Positions 9,079-10,537 of a stretch of 10,537 nt of DNA are shown piece by piece. The notes below the pieces were generated by a model that searched no databases, was not told where the DNA came from, and saw only the letters and a list, made by a program, of their open reading frames with translations. Made by a program: the position numbers and the translations under genes. Position 1 is the stretch's first letter, and every line of letters starts with the position of its first letter. The stretch is from assembly GCA_004151065.3 (NCBI GenBank), contig NWUY0303885046.1, positions 1-10,537 of the forward strand, written 5' to 3'. Origin of the DNA: Larix sibirica. Taxonomy: Eukaryota > Streptophyta > Pinopsida > Pinales > Pinaceae.

Positions 9079-9303
9079 GTATGGTTTGTTTCTAACTAGG
9101 TTTTAAACTATTTCTTGATATGATTTTCTTGGGTTCAATGCAGATTGATGAGTGAATTGCATATGGAGATCATCTTTATATGGGTTCGTTCTCAGATTAC
9201 GGTCACTGCGATACCAGCCCTGATTGCAGTGGTGTAGCTTATGTTTGTGTCGTGTTTGCTATACATGTTGATTGGAATAGATATTGCTTGATGGTTTATG
9301 CAG
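9079..9303 (+). other. Candidate 5'UTR intron of the IQD gene
   Basis: ACAG|GTATGG at 9079 is a good plant donor. Acceptors are available at 9143 (TTCAATGCAG) and 9303 (TTTATGCAG), giving introns of 65 or 225 bases. The second is favoured because the spliced leader would then run GGTGTTGAATTGGGG... straight into the start codon at 9346, and 65 bases would be short for a plant intron. Leader introns occur in many IQD genes. Splicing here is inferred from sequence only. Confidence 0.4.
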
Positions 9304-9345
9304 GGTGTTGAATTGGGGTTGTGGGGTCAGAAGTGAATTTGCAGA

Positions 9346-9465
9346 ATGGGTAAAGCTGTCAAATGGCTCAGAAGTTTCCTTGGACTGAAGAAAGAGGGCA
9401 GACAATCTCAACAATGCCTTCCTCCTCACAGAGATGATAAAAAGGAGTCAAGGTTAGATGTTCCT
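9346..9465 (+). CDS. IQD exon 1 (40 codons)
   Basis: The exon starts at ATG 9346 (context CAGAATGGG) and ends at CCT|GTAAGT, an excellent donor, in phase 0. It encodes the basic, hydrophobic N-terminus typical of the family and then a polar stretch ending RLDVP. The start is chosen because MGKA.KWLRSFLGLKK aligns with the conserved IQD N-terminus and no in-frame upstream ATG fits. No lesion is seen in this exon. Confidence 0.85.
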
Positions 9466-9553
9466 GTAAGTAGCTTATCACTATCTAATTTCACTGTGTC
9501 TAGCTACTCTCAGCTATGTTTTGATTCTTTGATCATTTGTTTTGAGCCCTCTG

Positions 9554-9663
9554 GACGAAGGGTCTTGGTTAAGCATGGATGGTTTTATTGCCCACTAAAT
9601 TCACCAGAGACGAAGGGTCTTGGTTAAGCATGGATGGTTTTATTGCCCACTAAATTCACCAGA
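9554..9663 (+). repeat. Perfect 55-bp tandem duplication in intron 1
   Basis: The block at 9554-9608 (GACGAAGGGTCTTGG...TTCACCAGA) is repeated without any mismatch at 9609-9663. Perfect identity in an unconstrained intron means the duplication is very recent compared with the surrounding decay, or is an assembly artefact. It lengthens intron 1 but touches neither splice site. Confidence 0.95.
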
Positions 9664-9838
9664 GATATTTTTTAGCCCTTCTCGGAGAACATCCTGAGTG
9701 TTTTATGCTGGATATACTACATTGTGAAAGCTTCTTGTAGAAAAAAAAATGAGCCCTTAGCTATGTCTATGGCTTATTTTAATCATGGTATGTAATGTAT
9801 GTACCTTCTGTCAATTATATGATGATTCTTTTAGTTTG

Positions 9839-9844
9839 CAGCAG
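9839..9844 (+). other. CAGCAG tandem (NAGNAG) splice acceptor of intron 1
   Basis: Intron 1 ends ...TTTTAGTTTGCAGCAG before GTGAAGACAAAG. Using the first CAG adds one Gln codon; using the second does not. Both keep phase 0 and join exon 1 (...LDVP) to VKTKLKDKRRWSF. NAGNAG acceptors commonly give both products. Intron length is 376 or 379 bases. Confidence 0.75.
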
Positions 9845-10249
9845 GTGAAGACAAAGCTGAAGGATAAACGTAGATGGAGTTTTGCAAAATCTTCCAAGCG
9901 GCACAGTTCAACAACAGTTGCAGGGCCAGAGCACTGTAGAAAGTCAATTGCAGAGGCGAAAGTCTCGTTCGATGAGTATAGTTTCGGAGCAGAAAATGAG
10001 AAGAATAAGCATGCCATAGCCGTGGCAGCTGCGTCTGAGTATAGTTTCGGAGCAGAGAATGAGCAGAATAAGCATGCCATAGCCGTGGCAGCTGCCACAG
10101 CTGCAGCTGCAGATGCAGCTGTTGCAGCTGCCCATGCAGCAGCGGCTGTTGTGCGGTTAACGAGCAGTGGGTTTCCCTTGGACTCTGAAGGACCCAGCGA
10201 AGAAGAATATGCAGCTATTAGGATTCAGACGGCGTTCAGAGGATACCTG
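9845..10249 (+). CDS. IQD exon 2 (135 codons)
   Basis: It encodes KDKRRWSF near its start, the duplicated EYSFGAEN...HAIAVAAA block, the Ala-rich run, VVRLTSSG, an acidic linker (SEGPSEEEY) and the first IQ motif, AAIRIQTAFRGYL. The exon ends at CTG|GTTTGT (10249/10250), phase 0, where IQD genes keep an intron inside the IQ67 domain. If that intron is retained, translation stops at TAA 10292-10294. There is no stop or frameshift inside the exon. Confidence 0.88.
9974..10099 (+). repeat. 63-bp in-frame tandem duplication in exon 2
   Basis: Copy 1 (9974-10036) and copy 2 (10037-10099) encode EYSFGAENEKNKHAIAVAAA and EYSFGAENEQNKHAIAVAAA. The first 57 bases differ at two positions; the last six also differ (GCGTCT against GCCACA). 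Other IQD proteins, as I know the family, carry this HAIAVAAAT block once, so this looks like a copy-specific gain of 21 residues just before the Ala-rich region. The reading frame is kept. Confidence 0.92.
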
Positions 10250-10342
10250 GTTTGTGCTAAGGCTATTGTTGACTCTCCCCATTTTTTTAATTAATAAATT
10301 TGGCAAAGAGCATGAGTCTAACACTGGTAAATAAATTTGCAG

Positions 10343-10537
10343 GAAAGGAAGCATTATCTGCTCCTAAGGGTCTGGTGAAATTACAGGCATTGGTTCTTGG
10401 ACATATTGTGAGAAAGAAAGCAACTGAAAAATTGAGATGCACGCAATCCCTTGTTACGATCCAAGCTAAATTTTATGCTCGTAGTATTTGAATGTATGAA
10501 GGAGGGCAGGCGGTTTAGAGGAAACTTGTGCAAAGAC
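10343..10537 (+). pseudogene. IQD exon 3, frameshifted and with two stops, incomplete at window end
   Basis: The acceptor TTTGCAG|GAAAGG at 10342 closes a 93-base intron. From there the phase-0 frame runs 11 codons to TGA 10376-10378. Family similarity continues in the frame one base earlier (EALSAPKGLVKLQAL... from 10348). That frame meets TGA at 10489 and TAG at 10516, yet family-like residues (MYEGGQAV, RKLVQR) continue through both. The second IQ motif also has Leu where the family has Arg (LVLGH for LVRGH). An AG at 10346-10347 would restore the frame if used as acceptor, costing two residues, but the two stops would remain. Confidence 0.85.

Larger units (their letters stand above)
9346..10537 (+). 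pseudogene. IQD (IQ67-domain) calmodulin-binding protein gene, disrupted in exon 3; runs off the window
   Basis: IQD proteins are plant-specific scaffolds that bind calmodulin through a 67-residue domain of IQ motifs and act at microtubules, plasma membrane and nucleus. The match rests on the conserved start MGKAVKWLRSFLGLKK, KDKRRWSF early in exon 2, the Ala-rich HAIAVAAATAAAADAAVAAA run, VVRLTSSG, and the IQ67 domain: AAIRIQTAFRGYL, then GLVKLQALVLGHIVRKKA, then LRCTQSLVTIQAKFYARS. Exons are 9346-9465, 9845-10249 and 10343 onward, with phase-0 introns in the family's usual places, including the one after GYL. Exon 3 is broken. It is one base short at its start (GAAAGGAAGCATTA where the family has ...AGGAAGGCATTA). 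TGA at 10489-10491 replaces an Arg codon and TAG at 10516-10518 replaces a Gln codon. Normal splicing would give about 186 residues, stopping at 10376. It may be a pseudogene or make a truncated protein with only the first IQ motif. Confidence 0.88.

Noticed and set aside
9811-10135. Minus-strand open frames opposite IQD exon 2
   Set aside because: They are antisense shadows of the Ala-rich coding region and the 63-bp duplication (hence their repeated Cys/Leu blocks).
1-10537. CRISPR array, prokaryotic operon, tRNA or rRNA gene
   Set aside because: There are no regularly spaced repeats, no Shine-Dalgarno-led gene clusters, and no cloverleaf or rRNA-like sequence. Introns, plant retroelements and an IQD gene indicate plant nuclear DNA.

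Overview
This looks like nuclear DNA from a plant with a large, repeat-rich genome. A conifer or other gymnosperm is my best guess, because gene density is low, the sequence is AT-rich and old retroelements are heavily decayed, but the sequence does not prove the lineage. There is no bacterial operon structure, CRISPR array, tRNA or rRNA. No intact protein-coding gene is visible.

Positions 1-6100 are a mosaic of dead retrotransposons. First comes a plus-strand LTR element (about 59-2910). It has a plant-type initiator-Met tRNA primer binding site at 252-262, a broken gag-like reading frame, and no recognisable pol. It abuts a plus-strand LINE (non-LTR) reverse-transcriptase remnant (about 2911-4200), readable only by switching frames, whose YADD catalytic box has become YANG. 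That remnant meets, head to head, a minus-strand Ty3/gypsy-type fragment (about 4200-6075) that reads zinc knuckle, protease, reverse transcriptase and the start of RNase H, with many stops and frameshifts. The LINE/gypsy join falls inside coding sequence of both elements, next to an 18-bp tandem duplication.

Positions 6076-8260 hold nothing I can assign apart from one unrecognised 79-codon open frame and two short perfect hairpins. Positions 8260-9345 look like the promoter and leader of a plant gene: a paired telo-box motif, an ACGT element, a TATA box, short upstream ORFs and a candidate 5'UTR intron.

Positions 9346-10537 carry the start of an IQD (IQ67-domain, calmodulin-binding) gene with the family's exon layout and phase-0 introns. 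Exons 1 and 2 are well preserved. Exon 3, which finishes the IQ67 domain, has a 1-base frameshift and two in-frame stops at conserved Arg and Gln codons. The copy is therefore most likely a recently dead pseudogene or one that encodes only a truncated product. It also has a 63-bp in-frame duplication in exon 2, a perfect 55-bp duplication in intron 1 and a CAGCAG tandem splice acceptor. I do not see a new biological system. The points most worth checking are the dying IQD gene and the retroelement junctions.
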